A DNA stretch of 35,997 nucleotides from Rhizoclosmatium globosum (GCA_002104985.1 MCGO01000309.1:1-35997); one strand, 5' to 3'; positions 17,376-27,838 are shown, numbered from the stretch's first letter. The notes: generated by a model not told the origin, from the letters alone. Numbers and translations: made by a program.

Positions 17376-20300
17376 ATGAGTGAATTAAGATTCGATGGAC
17401 GCGTAGTGATTGTTACTGGAGCTGGAGGAGGTAACAAGGATTTAACCACGTGTTTTCAAGGGATTGCTTAGCTAACTCACTTTGTTCAGGTCTTGGAAAG
17501 GTACGCCACTGCAGCTTGTTCTTGAGGGAAGAAGGGGGTTGTTAATAGTTCTCTTTGGTTAGGTGTATGCCTTGTTCTTTGCTTCTCGAGGTGAGGTTCC
17601 CTATTGTGTGAATGGGGGGGAGAGGATGAAGCTGACAAATGCCCTTTCTGTGATATATCAACAGGTGCCTCTGTCGTTGTCAATGACCTTGGTGGATCTC
17701 GTGCTGGAGACGGAAGCGGAAACCACAAGGTTCGTGCTTGATCCTATTGGGGTTGAGAGTATCACAATATTCTGAACACTCTTTGTAAATAGGCTGCTGA
17801 TCTCGTTGTCAATGAGATCGTCGCTGCGGGTGGAAAGGCTGTTTCTAACTATGATTCCGTGGAGGATGGAGACAAGATTGTTGCGACTGCTGTGAAGGCG
17901 TTTGGAAAGGTTGATATTGTTATCAACAACGCGGGTTTGTTCCCTTTTCCCCACTCGAAACTGTAGACTGAGTCGTGTGCTAGGAATCTTGAGAGACAAG
18001 TCCTTCTCGCGTATGACTGATGATGACTGGGACCTTATCCAGCGGGTTCACGTTCGTGGTTCTTACAAGGTTGCTAAGGCTGCCTGGGATATCTTCCAGA
18101 AGCAAGGATTCGGACGAATCATTAACACTACTTCAGCTGCCGGTATTTACGGAAACTTTGGACAGGCAAACTATGCTGCTGGTAACGTTTCCACGTTCTT
18201 TCTGAAAACTCTCCACTCGAAAAGCTTATCAAAACTAAAAAATACAGCCAAATACGCTCTTCACGGATTCACACTGACTCTTGCCAAGGAGGGTGAAAAG
18301 AAGAACATCTTCTGTAACTCCATCGCTCCACTCGCTGCCTCCCGTATGACAGAAACCGTCCTCCCACCCGACATGCTCGCCCACTTGAACCCAACCTTTG
18401 TTGTCCCAGTCGTTGCATACCTCTGTCACGAAAAGACCACCGAAAACGGAGGACTCTTTGAAGTTGGTGCCGGATTCGTCTCCAAACTTCGATTTGAGCG
18501 AAGCAAGGGTGTTATGTTCAAGGCAGATGCTACCTTCACACCTGGCTCTGTTGCCTCTCAAATTGCCAAGATTGGTGACTTTAGCAAGGAGGCGCAGTAC
18601 CCAACCACCATTGCGGAAGTTGATTGGGTTGGACTTTTGGATGAGGCCAAGAAGTTGAAGACCAATGCTGCAGGTCCTAACTTGAGATTTGATGGACGCG
18701 TTGTTGTTGTTACTGGTGCTGGACAGGGTCTTGGACGAGCGTATGCGCACTTGTTCGCTAAGGTTTGAAGTTTCATCTTTGTGTTTTGAAGATTGTGAAA
18801 TTAACCCGGTTTTGGTTTAGAACGGAGCTTCAGTTGTCGTTAACGATCTTGGAACCTCTCACACTGGTTCTGGTGCTGCTCACAACGCCGCCGACACTGT
18901 CGTGAATGAGTTGCGTGCTTTGGGAGCCAAGGCTGTTGCCAACTACGACTCTGTCGAAGACGGTGACAAGGTTATTGAGACCGCCATCAAGGCTTTCGGT
19001 CGGGTTGATATCGTTATCAACAATGCGGGTATTTTGAGAGACAAGAGTTTCGCCAGAGCTACTGATGCGGACTGGGACTTGGTTCACCGTGTTCACTTGA
19101 GAGGTACTTACAAGATCTTGAAGGCGGCTTGGCCACACTTTATGAAGCAGAAGTATGGACGCATTATCAACACTACCTCTGCTGTTGGTCTTTACGGTAA
19201 CTTTGGACAGGCCAATTACTCTGCTGGTGAGTTTCTTTTGACTCATTTTTATACCCAATACTCATCCCACGAATAGCCAAGGCTGGTGTTATTGCTCTCA
19301 GCAACACTCTCGCTTTGGAAGGAAGAAAGTCCAACATTATTGTCAACACTATTGCTCCAAATGCTGGTACCCGTATGACTGCTACAGTTATGCCACCAGA
19401 GATTGTCGAAGCCTTGAAGCCAGACTACATTGCTCCACCAGTCGCCTTCCTCTGTCACGAGTCCAACACTGAGCACACTGGTGGTGTCTACGAAGTTGGA
19501 TCTGGATGGGTCTCCAAGGTCCGTATCCAACGTACTGGAGGATACGGATTCCCTGTCAACGTTACTTTGACTCCCGAGCATGTCGCTGCCAAGTGGAACG
19601 TCATCACCAACTTTGAAGACGGTCGCGCCACTTACCCAACCACCACTCAAGAGTCCTTCATGGCTGTTACTGCCAACTTTGAGAACATCGCCAAAGATGT
19701 TCCAGCAGAGAAGCCTGCTGCTGCTTCAGCTGGAAAGGAGGTTGTGTTCGCGCCAGTCAACTTTGAATACACTGAACGCGATGTCATCCTCTACGCCCTC
19801 GGTGTGAACGCCAAGCGCACTGAATTAAACCTCGTCTACGAAAACGCGGATCCTTTCGTTGCCATCCCATCCTTCGCTGTCTGCGTTGGTTTCAACTCGC
19901 AAATGCAAGTTCCTTTCGGAGACCTTCTCCCCAACTTCAACCCAATGATGCTTCTCCACGGCGAGCAATTCGTTCGCCACGTGAAGCCTCTCCCAGTCTC
20001 TGGAAAGTTTGTCAACACTGCCAAGATTGTTGAGATTGTTGACAAGGGAAAGAGCGCTGTTATGGTTATTGGAGTTACTACCAAGGACGCCGCTACTGGT
20101 GAAGTGTACTGTGAGAACGAGTACACCAACTTCATCCGAGGAAGCGGTGGTTTCGGTGGACCATCAAAGAGCATTCGTACTGGTGCTGCCGTTGCTGCTA
20201 ACGAGCCACCAAAACGTCCAGCCGACGTGATCGTCATTGAAAAGACTCCTGATGATTTGGCCGCCTTGTACCGTTTGTCTGGAGACTACAACCCATTGCA

Positions 20301-20680
20301 CATTGACCCACAAATGGCCGCCATGGGTGGATTCAAGGTTCCTATCTTACACGGTTTGTGCAGTTACGGTATCGCATGTCGTACCATCTTGAGAGAGTTT
20401 GGAGGAAACGATCCAGCCAGCTTCAAGACGAGTAAAGTCAGATTCGCGAAGCACTTTGTACGTTCTCGTTTCTTTCTCTCTCTTCAAATTAACTGTACTA
20501 ATATGTATTCTATGATAGTTCCCAGGAGAGACTGCTGAAATCCACATGTGGAAGGAAGGTGCCACTGTGATTTTCGAAGTCCGCTGCGTTGAGCGCAATG
20601 CCGTTGTTATTTCCAATGCGGCTGTTGAGTTGAGAGGCGAATGGGCAAAGAAGCCAGCTCCTTCTAAGGCTAAGTTGTAA
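17376..20680 (+). CDS. FOX2: Peroxisomal multifunctional enzyme type 2 (hydroxyacyl-CoA dehydrogenase/enoyl-CoA hydratase)
   Basis: Ten exons encode 920 residues: 17376-17430, 17490-17500, 17563-17590, 17665-17729, 17793-17934, 17984-18181, 18248-18762, 18821-19226, 19277-20457 and 20519-20680. Exon 2 has only 11 bases. Two short-chain dehydrogenase domains come first. Each has the NAD site (VTGAGGGLGK and [13 protein letters not shown]), the [11 protein letters not shown] block and the Y-x-x-x-K pair ([12 protein letters not shown] near 164; NYSAAKAGV near 471). The C-terminal third is a MaoC/hydratase-2 hot-dog domain with [16 protein letters not shown] at about 811. The C-terminus is AKL, a peroxisomal targeting signal type 1. 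The enzyme carries out the second and third steps of fatty-acid beta-oxidation through the D-3-hydroxy intermediate. All splice phases agree. Confidence 0.97.
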
Positions 20681-20844
20681 GCTTGGGAGTGTGGAGTTTT
20701 GTAGTTTTTGAGCTTGTTCCCTGAGAATAAAAGAGGTTTCATTATTTACGCCTGCATGCCTTTTAAATCTGTTTTTTGAGATTGTTCTGCTCTTGCAGTG
20801 GTGGTTTGCTGTAGACGAAGAGGAAAGCCTGCAGATTGAAGCAA

Positions 20845-20900
20845 ACTGCTGCCAGGCTCGCACTCTTCACTATTCTGCAATTTACAGTCAAACCTTTTAA
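20845..20900 (+). promoter_or_regulatory. Conserved block about 96 bp upstream of tRNA cassette 2
   Basis: This is the counterpart of 14359-14417, with the shared core GCTCGCAC...TTCTGCAATTTACA. It sits between the FOX2 stop and cassette 2. Confidence 0.5.
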
Positions 20901-20952
20901 TTCTTACTTTTTTATTTACGTTATGATGCCAGTTTTGTAGTACGAGTCAATG

Positions 20953-21134
20953 GCCCTGATAGCTCAGTAAGAAGAGCACCCACCTTTTAATCCTGTACCC
21001 CTTGCCAAGGACGGTGGTTCGAGTCCACCCTAGGCCCGATTGCAGGCCTGGTAGCTCAGCTGGAAGAGCGTGGTACCATTGCAACAGATTTAAATCTCAG
21101 TGGGAGGGCGGTGGTGCGAGTCCACCTCGGGGCC
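20953..21134 (+). tRNA. tRNA-Lys(UUU), halves separated by 109-nt insert (cassette copy 2)
   Basis: The 5' half is 20953-20990 and the 3' half 21099-21134. The acceptor is GCCCTGA/TCGGGGC, the anticodon stem CCCAC/GTGGG, the loop CTTTTAA and the T arm GGTGG-TGCGAGT-CCACC. Relative to copy 1, the fourth pair changes from T-G to C-G and the fifth from T-A to T-G, so the cross-pairing is kept although both sides changed. Within unit 1 alone, the same changes would add an acceptor mismatch. G26 is A here and one variable-loop base differs. The insert at 20990-21098 again holds a permuted tRNA body. Expression in addition to copy 1 is plausible but not shown. Confidence 0.6.
21003..21075 (+). ncRNA. 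Circularly permuted tRNA-like body nested in the tRNA-Lys insert (copy 2)
   Basis: The 3' half is 21003-21037, the 7-nt spacer 21038-21044 and the 5' half 21045-21075. The 5' half is identical to copy 1 over 31 bases. The 3' half differs at one base of 35, turning an acceptor C-G pair into T-G. The spacer agrees at only 2 of 7 positions. D arm, T arm and the anticodon stem TGGTA/TGCCA are unchanged. The bases that would complete the anticodon loop differ from copy 1, so no anticodon can be assigned. Confidence 0.5.
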
Positions 21135-21138
21135 CAAG

Positions 21139-21142
21139 TTTT
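21139..21142 (+). terminator. RNA polymerase III terminator of cassette 2
   Basis: TTTT lies five bases after the end of the Lys 3' half of cassette 2, matching the position in cassette 1. Confidence 0.6.
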
Positions 21143-21229
21143 GCTTCACAGCTTAATTGCATTCGAAATGATTTGTCTGAATTCGACGGTTTGCATCAAC
21201 ATTTTATTGCCATTTCGAATAGAATCAAC

Positions 21230-21937
21230 TTATGCATCCGCAGCCCACTCATTCTCACGACGTATTTGTTCCTCTTCCTCCGGTGTGAAGTCATTTTCAA
21301 TATTGAACATATCACGAATCTGTGAAAATGAAATTAGCTGTCATGAAGATGAATGTAAATACTACGAACCTCTTGAGCAGTCTTTCCCTTAATCATATTG
21401 GCAACAGACTTGCATCCAAGGTCCAGCAACGCCTTAATGTCGAGATAGTTTGCTGCGAGAATGATTTCAAACAGGACTTCGTTATCGACTTTGATGAATT
21501 GAGCGTCCCATTCTTCAATATCGTCTACTCGTCGTCGTGAAGAATCCTTTTGTTTGTTTGGATGTGGTGTGTGAAATTTGGATGTGGTGAAGGTGCGAGG
21601 TCATGTCAGAGACTTCAGGGGTATAACCGTAAACTATGCAATACAAACAATGTTATCTTTGTCTTCCTCAGCGTTTGGCAAAGGATCAGTCTTGTGATGT
21701 TCGCAGTATTCAAGCACCTGTAATGGTTCATAGCATTAGAACATACAAACCACATCCAACCCTCCCAAATTTCAGACAAACCTTCTTTAAAATAGCTGCC
21801 GTAACATTTGGAAGTGGAATTGGAGAATCATCCGAATCGCCCACGTCCTCGAGCATGTTTTTAAGCAGGACTGATCGCTCTGCCACGATTCGGTCCACTG
21901 AAAAGGTCTGGTTGTCCGATGATGTGAGTTTGACCAT
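21230..21937 (-). CDS. SKP1: SKP1, SCF ubiquitin-ligase adaptor
   Basis: Four exons, 21937-21782, 21717-21649, 21546-21370 and 21319-21230, encode 163 residues with consistent phases (introns of 64, 102 and 50 bp). The N-terminal POZ fold starts [20 protein letters not shown] and continues with [10 protein letters not shown] and [20 protein letters not shown]. The C-terminal F-box-binding part has [40 protein letters not shown] and [20 protein letters not shown], and ends [19 protein letters not shown]1 links cullin-1 to F-box proteins in the nucleus and cytosol and also serves kinetochores. The F-box/ankyrin protein in this window would be a natural partner. The C-terminus is AADA rather than the usual acidic W-C-E-x form. 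Confidence 0.97.
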
Positions 21938-22051
21938 TTTGGAGTTGTCTGGAATTGATTTGAGTGTTTAGTAGTTCTCTCTTATGAAAAGTGGATGTAT
22001 TATACCCTTTCTTGGTTCTTTTTTTCTGTTCCACAAAACAATCAACCAAAG

Positions 22052-23171
22052 ATGGGCATGAAGAAGAAGTCGCTCAAGAAGACTCTTTTGGCTTCATCAG
22101 CTTTCCAGCCAAAACCTAAAATTGCAAAGAAAGGTGGGCCTGTTGTTGGTGAGTGTCGACTGTTGGCGGATCATGGCCTAACTGAACTGCTTTCGGTCAA
22201 CAGCTCAATCGAACGCTCCAAAGAAGCTAAAGAATAGGAACGTGAGAGTACCTTACTCGCACGATGAGACTATGCTACGTACGTGTTTCTGCCCTGATCA
22301 TATGTAATCTCACTCTCAACCACACCGTCAACAATACAGTTGTCGGAGAGGGAAACTTCAGCTTCTCAAACTCATTACTCTCAACAATATACGTTCAAGC
22401 TCCCGAGAATATGACTTCAACTTCGTATGATTCTGAAGAAGTTGTGCATGAAAAGTATCCCGACGCCAAATCGCATCTCACTCCGTTGATTGAGAGTGGC
22501 GTGAAAGTATTCCACGGAGTAGATGCACGAGACCTTGGGAAAACGAAGGCGTTGAAGGGGAAGACGTTTGATGTCATTGTGTTCAACTTTCCGCATGTCG
22601 GCTTAGGTATATATTCTGGACCAACAGACAGCTTAATAATATAATTTGTAGGCATCAAGGATCAAGATCGTAATGTAATGGCGAATCAGGTTTGGCTTCC
22701 AATGATTCCTTCCATTGGACTAACTGCGAACAGGACCTGATTTCTGGCTTCTTCGAAAGTGCTCTTAAATTCTTGAAGCCATCGGGTGAAATTGTAAGCG
22801 AATCTCTTCTTGAAATATGTTCGATAACTGTATAACAGCATATTGCTCTCAAAAACTCTGTTCCATATACTCTTTGGAACATCAAAACGCTGGGAGCTAA
22901 TCACGGCCTCAGTCTTCGAACGAAAACACCTTTTGTTCCGGAAACTATGTACCCGCTTTATGCCCACCGCCGAACAATTGGATTCGACGAACGATTGAGC
23001 ACAGACGACAACGAAGATTTGAAAAGGGGTGCAGGAGATTTAGTCAATTGCTTCACTTTCGCGTTCTGGCGAAAGGAATACGCACAAAAGCAAGCAGAAA
23101 GTAAGCAGAAAAAGAAGAAGCCTGCACCCACACCCAAAAAGGAAGCTGAGTACCAAAGTGATAGCGAATAA
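22052..23171 (+). CDS. BMT5: 25S rRNA (uridine-N3)-methyltransferase, BMT5-like
   Basis: Six exons encode 289 residues: 22052-22148, 22204-22278, 22340-22606, 22652-22689, 22734-22793 and 22839-23171. The basic N-terminus (MGMKKKSLKKTLL) fits nucleolar targeting. The methyltransferase core shows the family's S-adenosylmethionine motif LLVGEGNFSFSNSLL at the exon 2/3 junction, then TSTSYDSEEVVHEKYP, GVDARDLGKTKALKGKTFD and VIVFNFPHVG. Further on are LKPSGEIHIALKNSVPYTLW and YPLYAHRRTIGFDE. This order is that of the DUF2431 domain, which methylates one uridine of large-subunit rRNA. A Lys-rich tail (KQKKKKPAPTPKK) follows. The gene is divergent to SKP1, with about 110 bp between start codons. 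Confidence 0.9.
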
Positions 23172-23317
23172 TAAACTTATCAACCTAAAATATCGCATCC
23201 ATTCCTCTTGATCTTATCTTGAAAGTCATGTGGCCGGGAAATTCAGGAATCTGTTTTTTCAAAACCAACTCGAAACCGGATCTCCCCCCACCTCCACTCC
23301 ATTTCCCTGAAACTACC

Positions 23318-23770
23318 ATGTCGGCCTTTGGAACAACATACAACCCAATGCAATCATACACATGTTCCAATGGCATGAAACGCAAGGCATCTGATATATC
23401 TATCGAAGTAAGTAACGATTGATTATCGGTGGCTCGTTCAAAGCCACCCCACCTTTCTTCGCTGCATATCTAACCCATCTGATAGACGGACCGACTGGCA
23501 CCTCCACACATGCGACACCTAAAACTCCAACCACTTGTATTCACCAGTGTGCCGCAACCGCTTTCATTCACTGTCGACGCTGTATCAAGTTGTGTTGGAT
23601 TAAGGGAACAGCGGGTCCCTCAGCAGCAACTGCAACAGCAAGAGTTTGATGATTTTGCAGGATATGATTCGGCGCCTTCTGTGGGGAAGATGGGGGTTGT
23701 GAAGGGTGTTAGCAATGAGGATCTTGGGATTGATATGCTTTCGTTCTATGAGAGGGCTCATAACAAATGA
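23318..23770 (+). CDS. Small hypothetical protein (124 aa)
   Basis: Exon 1 is 23318-23407, the intron 23408-23485 (GTAAGT...GATAG) and exon 2 is 23486-23770. The ATG at 23318 has a good context (ACCATGTCG). A longer frame from 23228 would add 30 residues but begins only 57 bp after the BMT5 stop. The product has a basic KRK patch after NGM, a Gln-rich middle (VPQQQLQQQEFDDF) and an acidic C-terminus ending FYERAHNK. I recognise no family. A 19-bp tandem duplication spans the stop codon. Confidence 0.55.
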
Positions 23771-23785
23771 GAGGGCTCATAACAA
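23748..23785. repeat. 19-bp perfect tandem duplication at a stop codon
   Basis: ATGAGAGGGCTCATAACAA occurs twice head to tail at 23748-23766 and 23767-23785. The second copy begins inside the stop region of the small gene, so the coding end is duplicated just outside the frame. It looks like a recent slippage event, or an assembly artefact. Confidence 0.9.
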
Positions 23786-24014
23786 ATGATGGAGAGTAAT
23801 TCTCTTTCAGGGTGGGTATTTATACACCGTTTTTAGTTCGCTGCTAGCATTAGGATGAGTTTGGTAATAAATGAGTCCATTACCATAAAATATGAGGAGG
23901 CCGCTGTGTCAGTAAATTAACGAAGAAACATTTAAATACAGTGAGGTTTATTGGACAAGCACAGTCCTTCCTAATGAACTTATACATAAAAGAGACTCTA
24001 TAAAGTATGGTTTC

Positions 24015-25656
24015 TCAAGCTGAAACAAAAGCAGCGTCTTTGTTTTCAGTCTTCTCGCCAGGAACTGAAAGAGAGGCTTCGGTAGTGCTCAAGTTTCCAA
24101 GTGGACCCATGTACCACTTTCGCGCATCGACATAGTACCAAATCATGGACAAGAACATTACGCCGACAGTAATTGGTCCGGCATAGTTCATGGTGTCTGT
24201 GGTGACTGGAACGGAAGGTGGCAAGACCAAGATGATTGACACAAATGCAGTCCAAACAACAGCAATGACGTTGATAATCAAACCAAGTGTGGGTCCCATA
24301 TTGAATGGCCCTGGAACAAACTGAATAGACTTGCGAATGTGACAGTAGTAAATCTTGTACAGAATGGTGATGGAGTACGACCAATCCATGGCAACAGTGG
24401 CGAGCGAGAAGATGGCATTGACAGCAGTAGCGGAAGCCAAGTTCAAGAGACCCATCAACATGGAAATGAAGATGATGATCCAGACAGAGTTAACAGGGAC
24501 TTGGAGCTTGGCGTTCATCTTGGCAAAGAATCCAGAGAAGGGAAGACCACCGTCACGAGCGAAAGCGAAAACCATGCGGGAGTTGGCTTGGAGAGCAGAG
24601 ATACCGATAGTGTTGGTAACAAGAATGATGAGAATCAACAAGACGATAGTTCCGTTCTTGCCGACGTTGTTGTAAAGAATCTCAACAGTGGACATTCCAG
24701 TTCCTCCTGGAAGAGCAATGCCGTTGGAGCAGGCAACGAAAGCAATGTTGAGGATGAGACCAAGGATTCCGGTTCCAGTCACGGCCGCGATGATGGAGAC
24801 TGGACCTCGGATAGAAGCGCGGTGGGTTTCCTCGGCAATATGTCCGGTGGCATCATAATCTGTCATGGTCCAGCAGACAGAGAGCAAACCAAACATGATA
24901 GCAAGCGCATTAGAGTTCCATCCGGTGGCATCAGTGACAGAGAAGAAAATGTCGTTGATAGGAAGTTTTTGGGATTCTGGAACAGTGGCGAACAGGGCAA
25001 CGATACAAGCAATGGCAGTAGCAAAGTTGATGAAGACAAAGTACTTGGTCATGACGGCCATGAACTTGGTAGAGGAGGTGTTGATGATTCCATGCAAAAC
25101 CAAAATGGCAACGTAGATTCCCACAATTGCACCTGGAGAAGCAACGTACGCTCCATCAGTGATGAGGTAAGCGGTGGCAGCAACCATTCTTGCACAAGCA
25201 AAGTCAGTGGAAGCGAATCCGGCAATTTGACCAAGAGTGTTCAACCATCCAACGACCCAGGCAACAATGGGAACCTGCTCCTTTGGAACAACAAACTTGG
25301 ATGCGGTGTAAAGACCTCCGGAAATGGGGTAGGCAGAGATGATTTCGGCGATGGAAAGAGCGATACTCATACAGAAGATGGATCCCACAAGCCATGTCCA
25401 GACCACAGAGGCGGGTCCGGCAGCCAACATGGGCGTATCGAAGGTCGATGGAATGGTGGCAGCAACTCCCATGATCGAGAAGGCAAAGGACAGGGTCGAG
25501 AGTGATCCGAACTCACGAAGGAATTCCTGTCTGTATCCCTGGATTGCTGCCAGTTAGCTTTCTCTCATGGTTAGAATATACACGTACCAAACGGGCGAGG
25601 TCTTGCTCATCGCTGTTGATGGATGCAGCCTTGACTGACTCTTCTTTCTGTGGCAT
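24015..25656 (-). CDS. Amino-acid/GABA permease, APC family (530 aa)
   Basis: Exon 1 is 25656-25588, the intron 25587-25539 and exon 2 is 25538-24015. The more distal acceptor (AATCCAG) keeps the frame and gives DLARLGYRQEFLREFGSLS, the family's usual N-terminal block. About twelve hydrophobic spans follow. Landmarks are AAGPASVVWTWLVGSIF, EIISAYPISGGLYTASKFV, DATGHIAEETHRASIRGP (the loop typical of the fungal GABA/choline/amino-acid permease subfamily), FAFARDGGLPFSGFFAK and WTAFVSIILVLP. The protein is a plasma-membrane or vacuolar proton-coupled importer. The substrate cannot be told from sequence: GABA, choline and polyamine carriers share this form. The frame is intact. Confidence 0.95.
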
Positions 25657-25833
25657 TGTGGTGTGTTTTGGGGCAAATTGGAAGGGGGCAAGAGGAGGCA
25701 AAGAAGAAAAAATCGTGCCTTGACATTCCCCAAAACCTGTTTGTCAACTGATCTAAATAGGGCGACAAACTCATGGGCGATGAGCGATCAGAATCACAGA
25801 ATGGCAAGAAGAATCTATTTCTTTGTGCGGATA

Positions 25834-26476
25834 TCAAACTTTTCCTACACATTCATTCAACCAAGCCTCAAGCTCTCTGGGATGGTTGAAACGTATCAAG
25901 TAGCGGTCTCCCTTCCAAACTGCGTCATCATCTATCATCTCATTCTTTGGCCATCCTTCTCTCAACCACGTTTCCCTCAACTTTCCTTTTTCATCTCCCT
26001 GATACTTGGAAGCGTACCACTGTCGAAGCATATGTCCAAAAATATTATCGTAATCCCAAACCTGAACAGCTGTCCAAAATGTTTCTTGAATCTCTGTCCC
26101 CCAAAGCTTCTCTCCAGTCCAACACCTCCAAAATGTTCTCCAAAACAATCTCCACAATATAATGTATAGAGGGTATTTCAACTCAATGACAACATTGATT
26201 TGAGGGAGGAACACATCATGAACGTCTTTCCAAAAGCCATCAGTCACAAATCCGGTGGCAGAATGTTCCGCAGTGAACCTCAAGGCTTCTGCCCGTAACT
26301 TCCGCCTTGTCTTTGAGGGTGAAGTTGGTGCCAGTAAAGTGGAAGGAGTCTTCCTCCAAGTGTGCGATCCCTAAACGCTGGCCGAGCATCCGTCCGAGTG
26401 TCGACTTACCGCTTCCCGATAACCCAACGATTCGGATACGGGCTGGGCGTGGAAGGTCGGCCAGTGCAGGGATCAT
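25834..26476 (-). CDS. P-loop nucleotide kinase-like protein, one frame break
   Basis: The protein starts MIPALADLPRPARIRIV and has a Walker A motif GLSGSGKSTLGRMLGQRLG, followed by HLEEDSFHFTGTNF. This pattern is typical of adenylate-kinase-like P-loop kinases (FlaR/topology-modulation type). The frame then shifts: the downstream part reads SKTRRKLRAEALRFTAEH, ATGFVTDGFWKDV, NVVIELKYPLYIILWRLFWR and ends LEAWLNECVGKV. Total length, 643, fits one extra base (or two missing). The likeliest place is the three-C run (GGG on the plus strand) at 26317-26319. Removing one base there joins the two parts without loss. The substrate is unknown. It could be an assembly insertion or a disabled gene. Confidence 0.65.
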
Positions 26477-26600
26477 GGTTTTTTGACAACAACAAACAAG
26501 CAGAGGTTGTGGCAAAGTCTGTTGACCACAAATGCAAATAATTAATATACAAAGGTTATTATTGTGCAAATACTATAGTAAATAATGGAAATAAAGGTAT

Positions 26601-27110
26601 TCAACAGCTGTGTTTTGCAGAAGTTTGCGCCTCGTCGTATCGGTCTGCACCAATATTTTGCCTTTTGCGACTTTGTAGGAACGACTTTGCATCATTAATT
26701 AGATCGGCGATATTAATTGAAGATACTGAAGATGCTATTGTCTGTGGACTGATCGATTGTGAAGTGGGACTGGACTGGGTATGGCACAAGGCGGGCTCAG
26801 GTAACACTGTCGAGTGAGACCGTGATGCTCGTTGTGTTTTCGAAAGCTTGTCGTCCTCCGCTGGTTGCTCAACTTCAAAATCAGGTCCACTATGGGTTAC
26901 GTCCCTGAGCCAAGACTTGACTCGGTCAAAGTTTTGGTAGGAAGGGTCGCACAAAACAGACGGTACTGTTGCCGCCTCACAGGATGGAGAAACTGGCGAA
27001 AGGGATGGAGTGGAAGACATTTGCGAAACAGTTGAACGCCTCAGCTGCCAGTTGGATCGTGGTTCTTGTGAGTCATCGATCCCCGATCCGTAAAAACCGA
27101 ATCGCATCAT
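26601..27110 (-). CDS. Hypothetical protein, tandem paralog A (169 aa)
   Basis: A complete single-exon frame runs from ATG at 27110 to TGA at 26601. The protein starts MMRFGFYGSGIDD, has a Ser/Thr/Pro region after MSSTPSLSPVSP, a short helix FDRVKSWLRDVTHS and a C-terminal motif INIADLINDAKSFLQSRKRQ with a basic end. The same order of features occurs in the adjacent gene at 27197-27763, so the two arose by tandem duplication. I recognise no family. The basic end could be a nuclear signal. Confidence 0.6.
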   Translation of the reverse strand: MMRFGFYGSGIDDSQEPRSNWQLRRSTVSQMSSTPSLSPVSPSCEAATVPSVLCDPSYQNFDRVKSWLRDVTHSGPDFEVEQPAEDDKLSKTQRASRSHSTVLPEPALCHTQSSPTSQSISPQTIASSVSSINIADLINDAKSFLQSRKRQNIGADRYDEAQTSAKHSC

Positions 27111-27196
27111 CGGGTACTTAAGTTCCCAATAACACGTGAATGCTAAGGCCACACTTCTGTACAGTGGAAGTAAACAATTGCTTATTACGTCCGAGG

Positions 27197-27763
27197 TTAT
27201 TCTAAAATATGTGTCCAATATTTAGCTCGTTTTCGCGAATGAAATACATCCTCTTCCGATTGAGACTCCACAGACGCCTCTCGTTTTACCGTTTTCAGAA
27301 ACGCCTTCGCACTTTCCAACATGGCGATGATATCATTGCCCAAGACAGGTTGAACATTGATGAAGGGCGAACTTGAGAGCGTAGAGATGGTTTTGGATGT
27401 GAGTAGATCAATTTGTTCTACCAAGTGTTCATCCAGTTGTGCGAGTGAAGGGAATATGGCTCAGAGGACGGGGCGGCCAGCAGGGACTTGGAGGACCATT
27501 GGAGAATGGAATCAAGCTTGGTATCAAAAGGTGGAGCAGGCGCCTCAGTTGCGGATGGGTTGGTAAGTGGCGGAGACGGAGCGTCGTTGTGGCTCGTTCT
27601 TGATAGTCTTTGTTTTACACACTGGACAAAGCGCGCAGGTGACCGGTGGAGAACTCGTTGGATCCGACATGTGTTGAGTTGTTTCGTGAGCAAGTTCTTG
27701 TTCGTTTTTTTCATTTCCGATCGTGTTGTTGCAGTTATCGAAATCGTAAAAAATTGGTCGCAT
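27197..27763 (-). CDS. Hypothetical protein, tandem paralog B, frame broken
   Basis: Three overlapping minus-strand frames together mirror paralog A. The 5' frame starts MRPIFYDFDNCNN and has MSDPTSSPPVT. The middle frame has PFDTKLDSILQWSSKS, matching the FDRVKSW helix. The 3' frame has LAQLDEHLVEQIDLLTSKTI, GNDIIAMLESAKAFLKTVKR and SRKRAK. Frame changes fall near 27590-27615 and 27455-27470. No introns fit. The gene is therefore disabled or mis-assembled. It ends before the tail of POL1. Confidence 0.4.
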
Positions 27764-27838
27764 CAGTCGGTATCACGAACGCCAATGAGATATCATTTGA
27801 TGATGAATGAAAAAGGGTATCATATTATTCCAGGTTTA

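Noticed and set aside
24339..25505. A 388-codon plus-strand frame opposite the permease
   Set aside because: It is an antisense shadow of the intact permease, with a Ser/Gly/Asp composition and no motif.
27545..27763. A zinc-ribbon-like CALCPVC motif as part of POL1's C-terminus
   Set aside because: It lies upstream (on the minus strand) of paralog B, beyond the POL1 stop at 27839, and matches the paralog layout instead.
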